A stretch of 64,000 nt of DNA from positions 62,001 to 126,000 of the forward strand of contig JABWCD010000016.1 of NCBI GenBank assembly GCA_013359265.1, read 5' to 3'. The notes below the pieces were generated by a model, which had not been told where the DNA came from, did not search any database, and saw only the letters and a program-made list of their open reading frames with translations. Shown here one piece after another: positions 15,822 to 24,517 of this stretch. Made by a program: the position numbers and the translations under genes. How positions within the stretch are numbered: the first letter of the stretch is position 1; every line of letters begins with the position of its first letter. Source of the DNA: Candidatus Hydrogenedentota bacterium (GTDB lineage Bacteria > Hydrogenedentota > Hydrogenedentia > Hydrogenedentales > SLHB01).

Positions 15822-17383
15822 TAGTTCACCCTATCCAGCAGCACGCGCTGCACTCTGCCGTCTTTCATAACTTGTCCGAATATCAATCCATGAAGTTTGT
15901 CGTCAGGCTCAGGCTTCGTTAGCAGGCTCACGACAATCGTCACCGCCGCGGAGAACACAAACGACCACCACGCAACGAACAGGAAGGGGTCCTCGTATGG
16001 AAACAGTCCCTTCGTATTATTGAGAATAGTCGTGAAGCACACACCCAATACCATACCCGCAAGTCCACCCCACTGCGTCGCGCGTTTCCACAGTATGCCG
16101 AGGAGAAGAATGGCAAATACCGGCCCCTGGAACATCGCCAGCGCCGTCTGCACAAACGAATACATGCTCTCGTGCTTGATAATCCATGGCGCAATCAGCG
16201 CAGCGCCCACGATGAACACAACTGTGAAGAATCGACCGATCGTCAGCGCGTGACGCTCCGTCGGATACTTTCCGGTAGACAGATGGAGCGCGCGACCATA
16301 GATATCGGTCGTCCAAATGGTCGTCGCGGAATTCAGCGACGAGTCTACGCTCGACATGAGCGCCGCGAAGAGCGCGCTGAACATCAAGCCTGTCAGTCCC
16401 GGCGGAAGTATGTCGTGAATCACACGCGGTATCGCGTCATCGCCGCGCTCGAGTCCGGGCACGAGCACGACCGCAGCCAATCCAGGAAGCGCCACCATCA
16501 GCGGAATGAACGCTTTCAGAAATCCGCCGAACAGCATACCGCCTTTGGCGTCCCATTCCGAACGCGCGCCGAAGCACCGTTGCACAACGGCCTGATTGCC
16601 GCTCATGTACGCCGTGGCCATCACAAGGCCCAACCCAAGTACAATTCCGGTCCACGGGTAAGGCGTACTCGTCGAGTTGGGCAACAGGATGGTGAAATGG
16701 TCTGCGTGGCCCTCCATCGCGAGAATCTTTTCCTTCATCCCGGCCCAGCCGCCAGCTTCCCAAATGCAGAGCACGGCCATCGCCAGACCGCCGATGAACA
16801 TGACGATCATCTGGATAACGTCTGTCATCACGACGGCAGCAAGCCCGCCTGAATACGTGTAAATACCGACGATGAACACCATGAGCCAGAGCGAAAACTG
16901 GAAGTTCCAACCGAGGACCGTATTCAACAACTTTGCAGTCGTGCCAAGCATCACTCCCAACATGACGAAAAGGAAGATGCCCCAGAGCGTGGCGTGAATC
17001 ATTTGGACCGCGACATTGTAACGCTTCCCGAGGAATTCGGGGATGGTGTACACGCCCGAGCGCCAGAAGTAGGGAATGAATAAGAACGCCGCGAACACCA
17101 TCGCGGGCATCGAACCCATCCAGTCGAAGTTTGCAACCGCGATTCCGTACGTATACGCCGCGCCGCCGACAAAGATGAAGTCCGTCGCGCCGATGTCGCT
17201 CACGACGATCGACATGCCAATCGCCCAGAAGGGAAGGCTTTTACCGGCAAGGAAGAGGTCGCCCGCGTTTTTTACGTACTTGCCGTAGTACGTGCCGATG
17301 ACGAACACACCCGCCATGTAGAAAATGATGATGGCGTAGTCAATATTCGCCAGGCCCTTAATGGCCAGTTGGGTAGTATCCAT
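15821..17383 (-). CDS. Sodium:solute symporter (SSS family)
   Basis: A 520-residue integral membrane protein with about 13 hydrophobic helices. The SSS pattern is clear in the N-terminal half: AGDLFLAGKSLPFWAIGMSI, then VVSDIGATDFIFVGGAAYTYG, and later GMLFGGFLKAFIPLMVALPG and FSALFAALMSSVDSSLNSA, the sodium-site helix with its Ser pair. These carriers couple inward sodium flow to uptake of sugars, amino acids, carboxylates or similar solutes; the substrate cannot be read from sequence. It is the first gene of a minus-strand operon with two small membrane proteins and one hypothetical gene. The length is close to the family norm. Confidence 0.9.
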   Translation of the reverse strand: MDTTQLAIKGLANIDYAIIIFYMAGVFVIGTYYGKYVKNAGDLFLAGKSLPFWAIGMSIVVSDIGATDFIFVGGAAYTYGIAVANFDWMGSMPAMVFAAFLFIPYFWRSGVYTIPEFLGKRYNVAVQMIHATLWGIFLFVMLGVMLGTTAKLLNTVLGWNFQFSLWLMVFIVGIYTYSGGLAAVVMTDVIQMIVMFIGGLAMAVLCIWEAGGWAGMKEKILAMEGHADHFTILLPNSTSTPYPWTGIVLGLGLVMATAYMSGNQAVVQRCFGARSEWDAKGGMLFGGFLKAFIPLMVALPGLAAVVLVPGLERGDDAIPRVIHDILPPGLTGLMFSALFAALMSSVDSSLNSATTIWTTDIYGRALHLSTGKYPTERHALTIGRFFTVVFIVGAALIAPWIIKHESMYSFVQTALAMFQGPVFAILLLGILWKRATQWGGLAGMVLGVCFTTILNNTKGLFPYEDPFLFVAWWSFVFSAAVTIVVSLLTKPEPDDKLHGLIFGQVMKDGRVQRVLLDRVN

Positions 17384-17488
17384 CGGGTCCCCTTACCGCA
17401 CCACCTCGATCCGCGTTTGCGCACCCTCGAACGACGGAACGGGCGGAGTATGACAAAAACCGGCGGCGCGGTTCAACGGAGCGGGCGC

Positions 17489-18934
17489 TTATACTTCACA
17501 TGTCTCGGCGTTCGCCGCGTCGCAGTCCGCGTCCTCACCAACGCTTCGGAACTTCATTTTGTCGGGCGCTATCAGCCCGCAAGACACAACCATCTTTACC
17601 GTTTCCTCGACGCTCATTTCCGCGGAATGAACCTGATCCGGCGTGAACAACTGTAGCAGGCCAACCGAGATGTTTGGCGCGGTCGGCATGAACACTCGGT
17701 GGTACGATTCGCCGGTTGTTGTGCGGGTCTTTCCAACGAGGAATCCCGCGGTGAATACCCCTTTGTACGGAAATTCGACAATAACGGCTTCCTGAAATCC
17801 AGTCCCGCCCTTCTTAAACAGAAGCGTCTCGACGATCTGTTTCGATGCGCTGTACACGGTAGCGATCAACGGGATTCGGTCGATGATCGCTTCGCCGAGC
17901 CGAATGAGCCTCCCCCCGAGGACCCACGTGGCAATGTAGCCCGTCACGTAGAGTGCCGACAGCATAATCGCAATAGACAGCAGCGCTGTCACAATCGGCA
18001 CCGCTTGCTCCGGCACGTATTCCCGCACTGGCCGCAGTACAGGGGCCGTCACAAACTCAATCCGGCCAGCCGTGAAATCGTACAGAAAATTGACGACGAA
18101 CGCGGTTATTGCCAAGGGCACCAAGACGAAGAATCCGGACAGAATCCGCCTGCGAAAAACGTTCTTTGTAAACTGCCAGAGCGTCATACGCTTCGGGGCG
18201 GCGGCCGGAACAGCGCGACTTGCCCCGCCCAACTGCGAGTCCCATGCCGAGGGCGGATTCGCCAATTCCGGGGACGTGTCAAGGATGTCGGGCACAAGGA
18301 TGCCCGCAGACATAACGCCCTTTACCGCGTCCTCAACGGACATATCAGATTGCTGCACGCTCGATGCGTGAAACATTTCAAAGTAGCCGCTGGTAGGGTT
18401 TGGCGTGGTCGGTATAAACACGCGGTAGTGCTCGCCCCGTCCTTCGATCTGCGTTCGTCCCATGACGAAGGCGATCGTCTTAATGCCCGGGCCCGGGAAA
18501 TTGACAATGACCGCCTCCTGGTAGGCGGGGGCCGACTCGTCCTTCGGCTGGACCAGGTCGATGACCTGTTTCGAGGCGGCATAGATGGTCTTCACGAGAG
18601 GGATGCGCTGCAGGATTGCTTCGCCCAGGCCGATAAACCGCCTGCCCACCACAACCGCCGCAGCCACTCCGATGATATACAGCATCGTCACAAACAGGAC
18701 CACCGAAATGACCACTACTGCGTAGGGGACTGCGTACTCGGGAATCGGAATGCTGAATCGCCGGACCAGGGGCGCGAGGTTTGCGGCCGTAAGTTGGTAG
18801 CAGAGAATCAGCGCGTACGCCGTGATTCCAAGCGGGACCAGGACGAGCAGCCCGCGGAAGATGTAACCCCGAACGGTTGTGCGCATGCGGTCGAAGGCGG
18901 TTTGTTTCGTGGTACGCGGAGTGGACTTCTTCAA
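17489..18934 (-). CDS. Double DUF502 membrane protein
   Basis: A 481-residue protein made of two tandem copies of a ~200-residue DUF502-type unit. Copy 1 spans about residues 20-225 (FRGLLVLVPLGITAYALILC, IPLVKTIYAASKQVIDLV, EAVIVNFPGPGIKTIAFVMG, HYRVFIPTTPNPTSGYFEMF). Copy 2 spans about 258-465 (LSGFFVLVPLAITAFVVNFL, IPLIATVYSASKQIVETL, EAVIVEFPYKGVFTAGFLVG, YHRVFMPTAPNISVGLLQLF). Each copy has two membrane helices and a soluble beta-rich part. A soluble linker of about 30 residues joins them. Single DUF502 proteins are widespread membrane proteins of unknown function; the duplication within one chain is unusual. The gene is monocistronic, divergent from the pseudopilin gene. Confidence 0.85.
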   Translation of the reverse strand: MKKSTPRTTKQTAFDRMRTTVRGYIFRGLLVLVPLGITAYALILCYQLTAANLAPLVRRFSIPIPEYAVPYAVVVISVVLFVTMLYIIGVAAAVVVGRRFIGLGEAILQRIPLVKTIYAASKQVIDLVQPKDESAPAYQEAVIVNFPGPGIKTIAFVMGRTQIEGRGEHYRVFIPTTPNPTSGYFEMFHASSVQQSDMSVEDAVKGVMSAGILVPDILDTSPELANPPSAWDSQLGGASRAVPAAAPKRMTLWQFTKNVFRRRILSGFFVLVPLAITAFVVNFLYDFTAGRIEFVTAPVLRPVREYVPEQAVPIVTALLSIAIMLSALYVTGYIATWVLGGRLIRLGEAIIDRIPLIATVYSASKQIVETLLFKKGGTGFQEAVIVEFPYKGVFTAGFLVGKTRTTTGESYHRVFMPTAPNISVGLLQLFTPDQVHSAEMSVEETVKMVVSCGLIAPDKMKFRSVGEDADCDAANAETCEV

Positions 18935-19307
18935 GGCGTGTATCTCTCCAAGTTTGGAACGCGGCGCGCTATTTTACATGAATGCCGTTCCCCAATGAAT
19001 TGCGCCAGCCACGCGAAAGGTTGCCGTGTTCGGTATGTGCGCTGAAACGGGTGCGGAGTCGGGGGAATTCCCGCCGCTGCCGTATTTTTGACACAAATTG
19101 TCACTCGGTCCCGATTATTGTAGCCGATTTGGCGCAATTCTCACTTCAATCCGTTCGCGGTCCTGCTTCCTATGGTGGTGTCGTAAAAGGACTTATATTC
19201 TCTCTATTACAGTTGGCACGTTTCGTGTGTCTAGCGGGATGTTCGCCAAGGGGGCGAACGTGGAGGCGGCCCGGAATTATGACGGGCACGACAGGAGAGG
19301 GATAGCG
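18935..19307. other. Divergent intergenic region before the pseudopilin gene
   Basis: No gene supported. It contains TTGACA at 19088-19093 within a short palindrome TGACA...TGTCA, and an AT-rich stretch near 19185-19215. Either could be promoter DNA for the pseudopilin gene, but spacing to a -10 box is not convincing. Confidence 0.4.
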
Positions 19308-19796
19308 ATGACGCGGCGCACCGGATTCACGTTGATCGAGCTGATGATTGTAGTCGCAATCATCGCGATAATCGCGGCAATCGCCATTCCGAACCTGCTC
19401 CGCTCGCGCATGAGCGCCAACGAGGCGAGCGCCTCGGGTTGCATGCGCACGATTTCCACTGGCCAGGCGGCGTTTCAGACCGCGGCCTTTGTCGATAGCG
19501 ACGGCAATGGGCAGGGCGACTACGGCACGCTGGCCCAGCTTGCGGACCCCGATGGCGGCGGCAGTACGCCCCCGTTCATCGACACCGTCCTCGGCTCGGG
19601 CAACAAGGAAGGCTACGTCTATACCGTGGCCGTAACGCTTGGCGCCGCCGCAGTGACCCCTTCGTACACTTGCACGGCAGTACCGTCGGCATCCGGGCGT
19701 ACCGGGTATCGTCAGTACTTTGTAGACGAGTCTGGAGTAATTCGATTCACCAGTGACGGGAGCGCGGTAAGCGTGGCTTCGCCTCCCTTGAACTAA
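19308..19796 (+). CDS. Type IV pilin/pseudopilin-like protein
   Basis: A 162-residue protein with a class III signal: a basic leader MTRRTG, then FTLIELMIVVAIIAIIAAIA, so prepilin peptidase should cut after Gly6 and methylate Phe7. Glu11 is the conserved Glu5 of the mature pilin. The helix continues with IPNLLRSRMSANEASASGCM, typical of pseudopilins of Hydrogenedentota/PVC-type bacteria. The globular part has two Cys residues and a C-terminal GYRQYFVDESGVIRFTSDG strand pair seen in major pseudopilins. The ATG at 19308 has an AGGAGAGG ribosome site; longer upstream frames are not supported. The protein would assemble in a type II secretion or type IV pilus system encoded elsewhere. Confidence 0.9.
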   Translation: MTRRTGFTLIELMIVVAIIAIIAAIAIPNLLRSRMSANEASASGCMRTISTGQAAFQTAAFVDSDGNGQGDYGTLAQLADPDGGGSTPPFIDTVLGSGNKEGYVYTVAVTLGAAAVTPSYTCTAVPSASGRTGYRQYFVDESGVIRFTSDGSAVSVASPPLN

Positions 19797-19828
19797 AGTT
19801 CTTCTCCCCACCCACCCACACCGCACCT

Positions 19829-19876
19829 GACGGCCGGGGGCCTTGGCTCCTTCACCCCGGCCGTCAACCTCTTTTT
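19829..19876 (+). terminator. Rho-independent terminator of the pseudopilin gene
   Basis: A perfect 11-base stem, GACGGCCGGGG with CCCCGGCCGTC, and a 15-base loop, followed by AACCTCTTTTT. It lies 33 bases behind the stop codon. Confidence 0.8.
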
Positions 19877-20052
19877 GGGGCTGTAGTTCATCCAATCGGA
19901 CTGTTCCAGATTCAATAAGAATGGAACTTCAGTCCAAAATGGAACATATTGGTTTCCGCTGAAGCGAGTTTTTGTCCATACTCGGGGTACAATTGGGAAA
20001 ACTGCGTACGGCGTCGCCGCTGGAGGGGCGGCGAAGTAGTTGGAGGTGCGTC

Positions 20053-22404
20053 ATGGAGCAAACAGGGGGCGCCGGAAGGCGCAGCTTGGCGTTGTTGGGG
20101 TCTTATGTGCCGCGCCGATGCGGAATAGCGACGTTCACGAAGGATCTTCACGACGCGCTAATCGGCGCTTCGAACGGTGCGGCAGATGTGTCCGTTCTGG
20201 CAATGGAAGACGTTGCGGAAGGGTACGACTACCCGCCGGAAGTCCGGTTTCAGATTCAGGCACACCGCCGTGCCGACTACTTGAGTGCCGCCGGGCTCCT
20301 CAACATCAATAAGATCGACGCGCTTCTCGTACAGCATGAGTTTGGGGTATTTGGCGGCCCGGACGGATCCTACCTCTCGCACCTTACGAACCGGCTGCGC
20401 ATGCCAATCATTACCACGTTGCACACGGTCCTGTCCGACCCCACACCGGGCCAAGCCAAAGTACTGCTCGAATTGGCGCAACGCACCGACCGGTTTGTCG
20501 TCATGTCGAACCACGCGGCGCAACTCCTCCAACGCGTATATGAGATTCCTCCGGGTCGAATAGTGGTCATCCCGCATGGAATACCCGACGTAGCTTTTGT
20601 CGACTCAGCGTTTTGGAAGGACCAGTATGGGCTGGAAGGTCATCACGTTTTGCTCACGTTTGGCCTGTTGTCCGCCGGAAAAGGTCTCGAGTACGCGATT
20701 CGGGCGTTGCCGGAGATTTGCGAGAAGCATCCGAACGTGGCATACGTTGTCCTGGGCGCGACGCACCCGCATGTGCTGCGGCGTGACGGCGAGGCGTACC
20801 GCACCGCGCTCGAGCGACTCGCCGAAGAACTGGGGGTGTCGCAGTCGGTCATTTTCCACAATCGCTATGTCTCGTTGCGTGAACTGGTTGGATTCATCTG
20901 CGCAGCCGACATCTATCTCACGCCGTACCTGAACAAAGCGCAGATCGTGTCGGGGACTCTTGCATATGCGGCGGGCGCAGGCAAAGCGGTGGTGTCGACC
21001 CCGTATTTGTATGCGGAGGAGCTGCTGGCTGATGGGCGGGGCAAGCTGGTCCCGTTTAGGGACTCGGACGCCATTGCGAGTGCCGTTATCAGACTTCTGG
21101 ACAACGAAACCGAGCGCAACGCGATGCGCAAGTGCGCCTACGTGCATTGCCGGGACATGGTCTGGAATGAAGTCGGCAACAAGTATATTGCGCTGGTAGA
21201 CGAGGTCTTGGCGGAGCACCAAAAGCGACCTAAAGCGAATTTCTTTCACCGAGCGAAGTATTCGGCACTCGACACGCTCCCGGAGGTCAACCTCTCCCAT
21301 CTGCGCGCCATGACCGACACGACCGGGCTATTTCAACACGCCGTATATTCTGTTCCCGATCGGCGCCATGGGTACTGCACTGACGACAATGCGCGCGCGC
21401 TGCGAGTGGCGATCATGCACTACGATCTGTACCAGGACGAGTCCGTGCAGCCGCTCGCAAGTACTTACCTGAGCTTTCTCCATTTCGCGCTCAATATGGA
21501 ATCGCGCCGCTTCAGGAATTTCATGAGTTATGACCGGCGCTGGTTGGAGGACGTAGGCAGCGAGGATGTCCACGGGCGAGCGATTAGCGCGCTAGGATGC
21601 GCCGCGGCGTTCGCGCAAAACGAGTCCATCCGGAATTTTTCCGTCCAATTACTGCACGAGTCCCTGGAACCTGTAGAACAGATGCAATCGCCACGGGCCC
21701 TCGCGATCACGGTCATTGGCCTTCACGCGTACTTGACCACCTATCCGGGCGACCGGACAGTGCGGCGTTTGCGCGACGAATTGGCCGCACGAATCTTGCG
21801 CCAGTTCGGCGAGGTGCAGTCCGGCGACTGGCCCTGGCTGGAAGATGTTGTGGCGTATGACAACGCGAAACTGCCTCACGCACTGATTCTCAGCGGACAG
21901 TGGGTGCCGAACCACGAAATGATCGACCAGGGACTGCGGTCGCTCGAATGGCTGGTTGCAAAGCAAACGGCGAAGGGCGGCCGAATAACGCTCATCGGCA
22001 ACAACGGGTGGATGACGCGCGACGGCCATCGCGCGCGTTTCGATCAACAGCCGATAGAGGCGATGGCGATGGTCGAGGCGTGCGCGGAAGCATACCGTTG
22101 CACACGTGAGCAGATCTGGCTCGATCGCACGCGCGCGTTTTTCGGGTGGTTTCTCGGCAATAACGACACGCAGTCGGTGCTCTACGATTTTTCGACGGGA
22201 GGGTGCCGAGACGGTTTGCAGGCGGATGGCCCAAATCTCAATCAAGGCGCCGAGTCAACGCTTGCGTGGCTCATTGCGCTGCTGACACTACACGACCTGA
22301 ACAGAAGCGCACACGATGACGACGACGCGAAGGGAAGATCGAAGAAACACAGCATAATGCCACTACCCCAGAGGGCGATGGACGCCCATCGCGACAGCCT
22401 GTGA
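20053..22404 (+). CDS. GT4-type glycosyltransferase with C-terminal alpha-toroid domain
   Basis: A 783-residue protein. Residues about 10-395 form a GT-B glycosyltransferase: LLGSYVPRRCGIATFTKDLH at the start, VLLTFGLLSAGKGLEYAIRA at the nucleotide-sugar domain, and the acceptor/donor block AGAGKAVVSTPYLYAEELLA with the family Glu pair. Residues about 400-770 are all-helical (GYCTDDNARALRVAIMHYDL, LEDVGSEDVHGRAISALGCA, QGAESTLAWLIALLTLHDL) and resemble the six-hairpin toroids of glycosidases. The ATG at 20053 has a GGAGG site; the longer frame lacks one. A GH130-like gene follows 37 bases later, so the pair probably makes and trims a mannose-type glycan. Donor and acceptor are not known. Confidence 0.82.
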   Translation: MEQTGGAGRRSLALLGSYVPRRCGIATFTKDLHDALIGASNGAADVSVLAMEDVAEGYDYPPEVRFQIQAHRRADYLSAAGLLNINKIDALLVQHEFGVFGGPDGSYLSHLTNRLRMPIITTLHTVLSDPTPGQAKVLLELAQRTDRFVVMSNHAAQLLQRVYEIPPGRIVVIPHGIPDVAFVDSAFWKDQYGLEGHHVLLTFGLLSAGKGLEYAIRALPEICEKHPNVAYVVLGATHPHVLRRDGEAYRTALERLAEELGVSQSVIFHNRYVSLRELVGFICAADIYLTPYLNKAQIVSGTLAYAAGAGKAVVSTPYLYAEELLADGRGKLVPFRDSDAIASAVIRLLDNETERNAMRKCAYVHCRDMVWNEVGNKYIALVDEVLAEHQKRPKANFFHRAKYSALDTLPEVNLSHLRAMTDTTGLFQHAVYSVPDRRHGYCTDDNARALRVAIMHYDLYQDESVQPLASTYLSFLHFALNMESRRFRNFMSYDRRWLEDVGSEDVHGRAISALGCAAAFAQNESIRNFSVQLLHESLEPVEQMQSPRALAITVIGLHAYLTTYPGDRTVRRLRDELAARILRQFGEVQSGDWPWLEDVVAYDNAKLPHALILSGQWVPNHEMIDQGLRSLEWLVAKQTAKGGRITLIGNNGWMTRDGHRARFDQQPIEAMAMVEACAEAYRCTREQIWLDRTRAFFGWFLGNNDTQSVLYDFSTGGCRDGLQADGPNLNQGAESTLAWLIALLTLHDLNRSAHDDDDAKGRSKKHSIMPLPQRAMDAHRDSL

Positions 22405-22441
22405 ACCGCGCCGGCACGCGGCTCACACTACAGAAGAGGCC

Positions 22442-23953
22442 ATGTGCGGCCCGATGAGTACCAATTCTTATCCGACTCCGATCGTTGCGTCGGAACGATT
22501 CCGCTTTCGTTCGCTTCCTGTGACACTCGAAAGTGACGACAAACGCGTTATCACGCTCCCGTTTATGGCCGGGACGGCGTCGCGACTTTTCGATTTAGTA
22601 GAACGAATCAAGAATCTGCCGACTGAAGAGGCCGAGGAGTGCCTTGCGCAGGTGCGTCACCAATTTTCGCATCGGCACGAGAACCTGGAGGTCGTGTTTC
22701 TCGAGCACTTTGGATTGGCAGCCCGGCTGACGGGTCTCACGGAGCATATTTCGGCGGTCAAGCAGCTATTGATTGGCAGTTACTTCACGATGGAGTACTC
22801 GTTTCAATCCACGGCATTGTTCAACCCGTCGATTGTGCCGCATCCGGATCAATCCAACATTCCCGAAGGCGCGACGCGATTCATAATGAGCCTGCGAGCA
22901 ACGGGCGAAGGGCATGTTTCGTCCAGCGTATTTCGGACGGGCGTCATACAGCCGGACGAAAGTCTGGTCATGGACGAAGCGCCGCGGTTTTCGGCCCGCA
23001 CACGACTCGCGCCGGACCACCAGTACAGCAAGGCGATGTTTCGCAGAAAGCTCGTGGAGATGTCGGCTTTCATGGATGCGGCTGACTTGGTGCTTGCGCG
23101 ATTGGAAGACACGTTCACGTTCGTCGATTTGGAGCGTGCGATTCAATCGTTCTCGGACGCTGGCGGCGAGCACGCCGATCGTTCCGAAACTATCGAGAGC
23201 ATGTTGTACCTCGCGCGATCGAACTACCAACTCAAACTCGGACCCGAAGCCGATGTGTCGCACTTGGTATTGTTCCCGCAGAGCGACAGCGAATCGCGCG
23301 GCATCGAAGATGTCAGACTCGTGCGCTTTGTCGACGATGACACCAAGGTGACATACTACGGGACTTACACGGCGTTCGACGGAATCCACACGTTGCCGAT
23401 GCTGTTTGAGACGGACGATTTCAAACGCATTCGCATTCACACACTGAATGGAGCGTGCGCGATAAACAAGGGGATGGCCCTGTTTCCGCGCCGAATCAAT
23501 GGCCACTATGCGATGTGTTCCCGGATCGACGGGCATCGGCTCTTCATTATGTATTCCGACATGGTGTACTTCTGGGAAACGGCGGAACCGATCGCGGAAC
23601 CGAAGTACTTTTGGGAACTGCGGGTGATCGGAAATTGCGGATCGCCGATCGAGACTGAGGATGGGTGGTTGCTGCTCACGCACGGCGTCGGCCCCATGCG
23701 ACAATACGCGATCGGGGCAATGCTGTTCGATCGCGATAATCCCGCGAAAATGATTGGACGCCTCAGGCATCCGCTGATCATGGCGCCCGAAGATGAGCGC
23801 GAGGGCTACGTGCCCAACGTCGTTTACAGTTGCGGCGCGATGCGCGTGGGGGACCGTTTGTACGTTCCCTACGGCGTTGCGGACGAAAAGACACGCATGG
23901 CGTCGGTTTCGCTGCGCGGTTTGATCGATCAGATCAAGAGCGACGGGCCGTAG
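22442..23953 (+). CDS. GH130-family beta-mannoside phosphorylase or mannosidase
   Basis: A 503-residue protein with the five-bladed propeller pattern of GH130. Diagnostic blocks are FNPSIVPHPDQS, SRGIEDVRLVRFVDDDTKVT with the candidate acid Asp, YYGTYTAFDG, INKGMALFPRRINGHYAMCS, GNCGSPIETEDGWLLLTHGV and YSCGAMRVGDRLYVPYGVAD. GH130 enzymes split beta-mannosides either by phosphorolysis or, in some subfamilies, by hydrolysis. The phosphate-binding Arg/His residues cannot be judged reliably by eye. An extra helical N-terminal ~110 residues is typical of the longer subgroup found beside GT4 genes. No signal peptide is visible, so it acts in the cytoplasm. It is the second gene of the operon with the toroid glycosyltransferase. 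Confidence 0.85.
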   Translation: MCGPMSTNSYPTPIVASERFRFRSLPVTLESDDKRVITLPFMAGTASRLFDLVERIKNLPTEEAEECLAQVRHQFSHRHENLEVVFLEHFGLAARLTGLTEHISAVKQLLIGSYFTMEYSFQSTALFNPSIVPHPDQSNIPEGATRFIMSLRATGEGHVSSSVFRTGVIQPDESLVMDEAPRFSARTRLAPDHQYSKAMFRRKLVEMSAFMDAADLVLARLEDTFTFVDLERAIQSFSDAGGEHADRSETIESMLYLARSNYQLKLGPEADVSHLVLFPQSDSESRGIEDVRLVRFVDDDTKVTYYGTYTAFDGIHTLPMLFETDDFKRIRIHTLNGACAINKGMALFPRRINGHYAMCSRIDGHRLFIMYSDMVYFWETAEPIAEPKYFWELRVIGNCGSPIETEDGWLLLTHGVGPMRQYAIGAMLFDRDNPAKMIGRLRHPLIMAPEDEREGYVPNVVYSCGAMRVGDRLYVPYGVADEKTRMASVSLRGLIDQIKSDGP

Positions 23954-24517
23954 CGCTTGGCGCCGGTCGGGCACGTACGCCGAGGACGTAATCATCGTCG
24001 CGTGACTCCGAGGTCATTTGTGTACGCGCGACTTCAGTGCGCGAGGGGTGCTTCCGGTCATGGTTGCCGGGCGAGTAAACCTCCCTGCTCTATAGCCCAT
24101 CGTGTTGCACTGTCGATTGATCATGGAAACACGGAAACACGGGTGAGGTGATTTTGCTGCTAAACGACCTCTGTTTGGTTGACAAGAGTTGAGGAGTAAT
24201 GCGAGGAGCCGGAAAGTCGGTTTCGTGGGGTTGTTTGCGAAACAAGGGGTTTTTATGGAAAGGTACAGAGTTTTGTTGAATTGGTCAACATAGAATGCTT
24301 GTCCACAGATTGCACAGATTTATCAGATTAAGAGACGGATCGGCGTGCGGCCGCGCGGAGGAAGGCGAACACGTGGCGGTTCACGATTGCGTGTTTGCGC
24401 CGCAACATCCGAATCCTCGTTCCTTCGCGAACTTGAACGTGCCACCGTTCCGATCGGTGACGATTCGGACCATCAACAACACCGCTGGCTTGATCGGCTA
24501 TATGCGCTGCTTCACCG
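23954..24517. other. Intergenic region with word repeats and a protein-domain remnant
   Basis: No intact gene. It holds an ACACGGAAACACGGG word pair (24124-24145) and CACAGATTGCACAGATT (24303-24320), and on the minus strand a decayed piece of the C-terminal domain found in the two neighbouring secreted proteins (24418-24480). Confidence 0.6.
24418..24480 (-). pseudogene. Decayed fragment of a secreted-protein C-terminal domain
   Basis: On the minus strand this stretch reads VRIVTDRNGGTFKFAKE. It matches the end of the S8 protease (NPVIADESDGTFKFVKE) at peptide and base level, over roughly 48 bases. It is out of any open gene, about 40 bases beyond the stop of the BNR protein, and looks like the relic of a duplicated or replaced domain end. 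Confidence 0.5.

Noticed and set aside
19088-19125. TTGACA promoter upstream of the pseudopilin gene.
   Set aside because: The nearest AT-rich -10-like hexamer is at 19-base spacing and the site is over 200 bases from the start, so it was not listed as a promoter.
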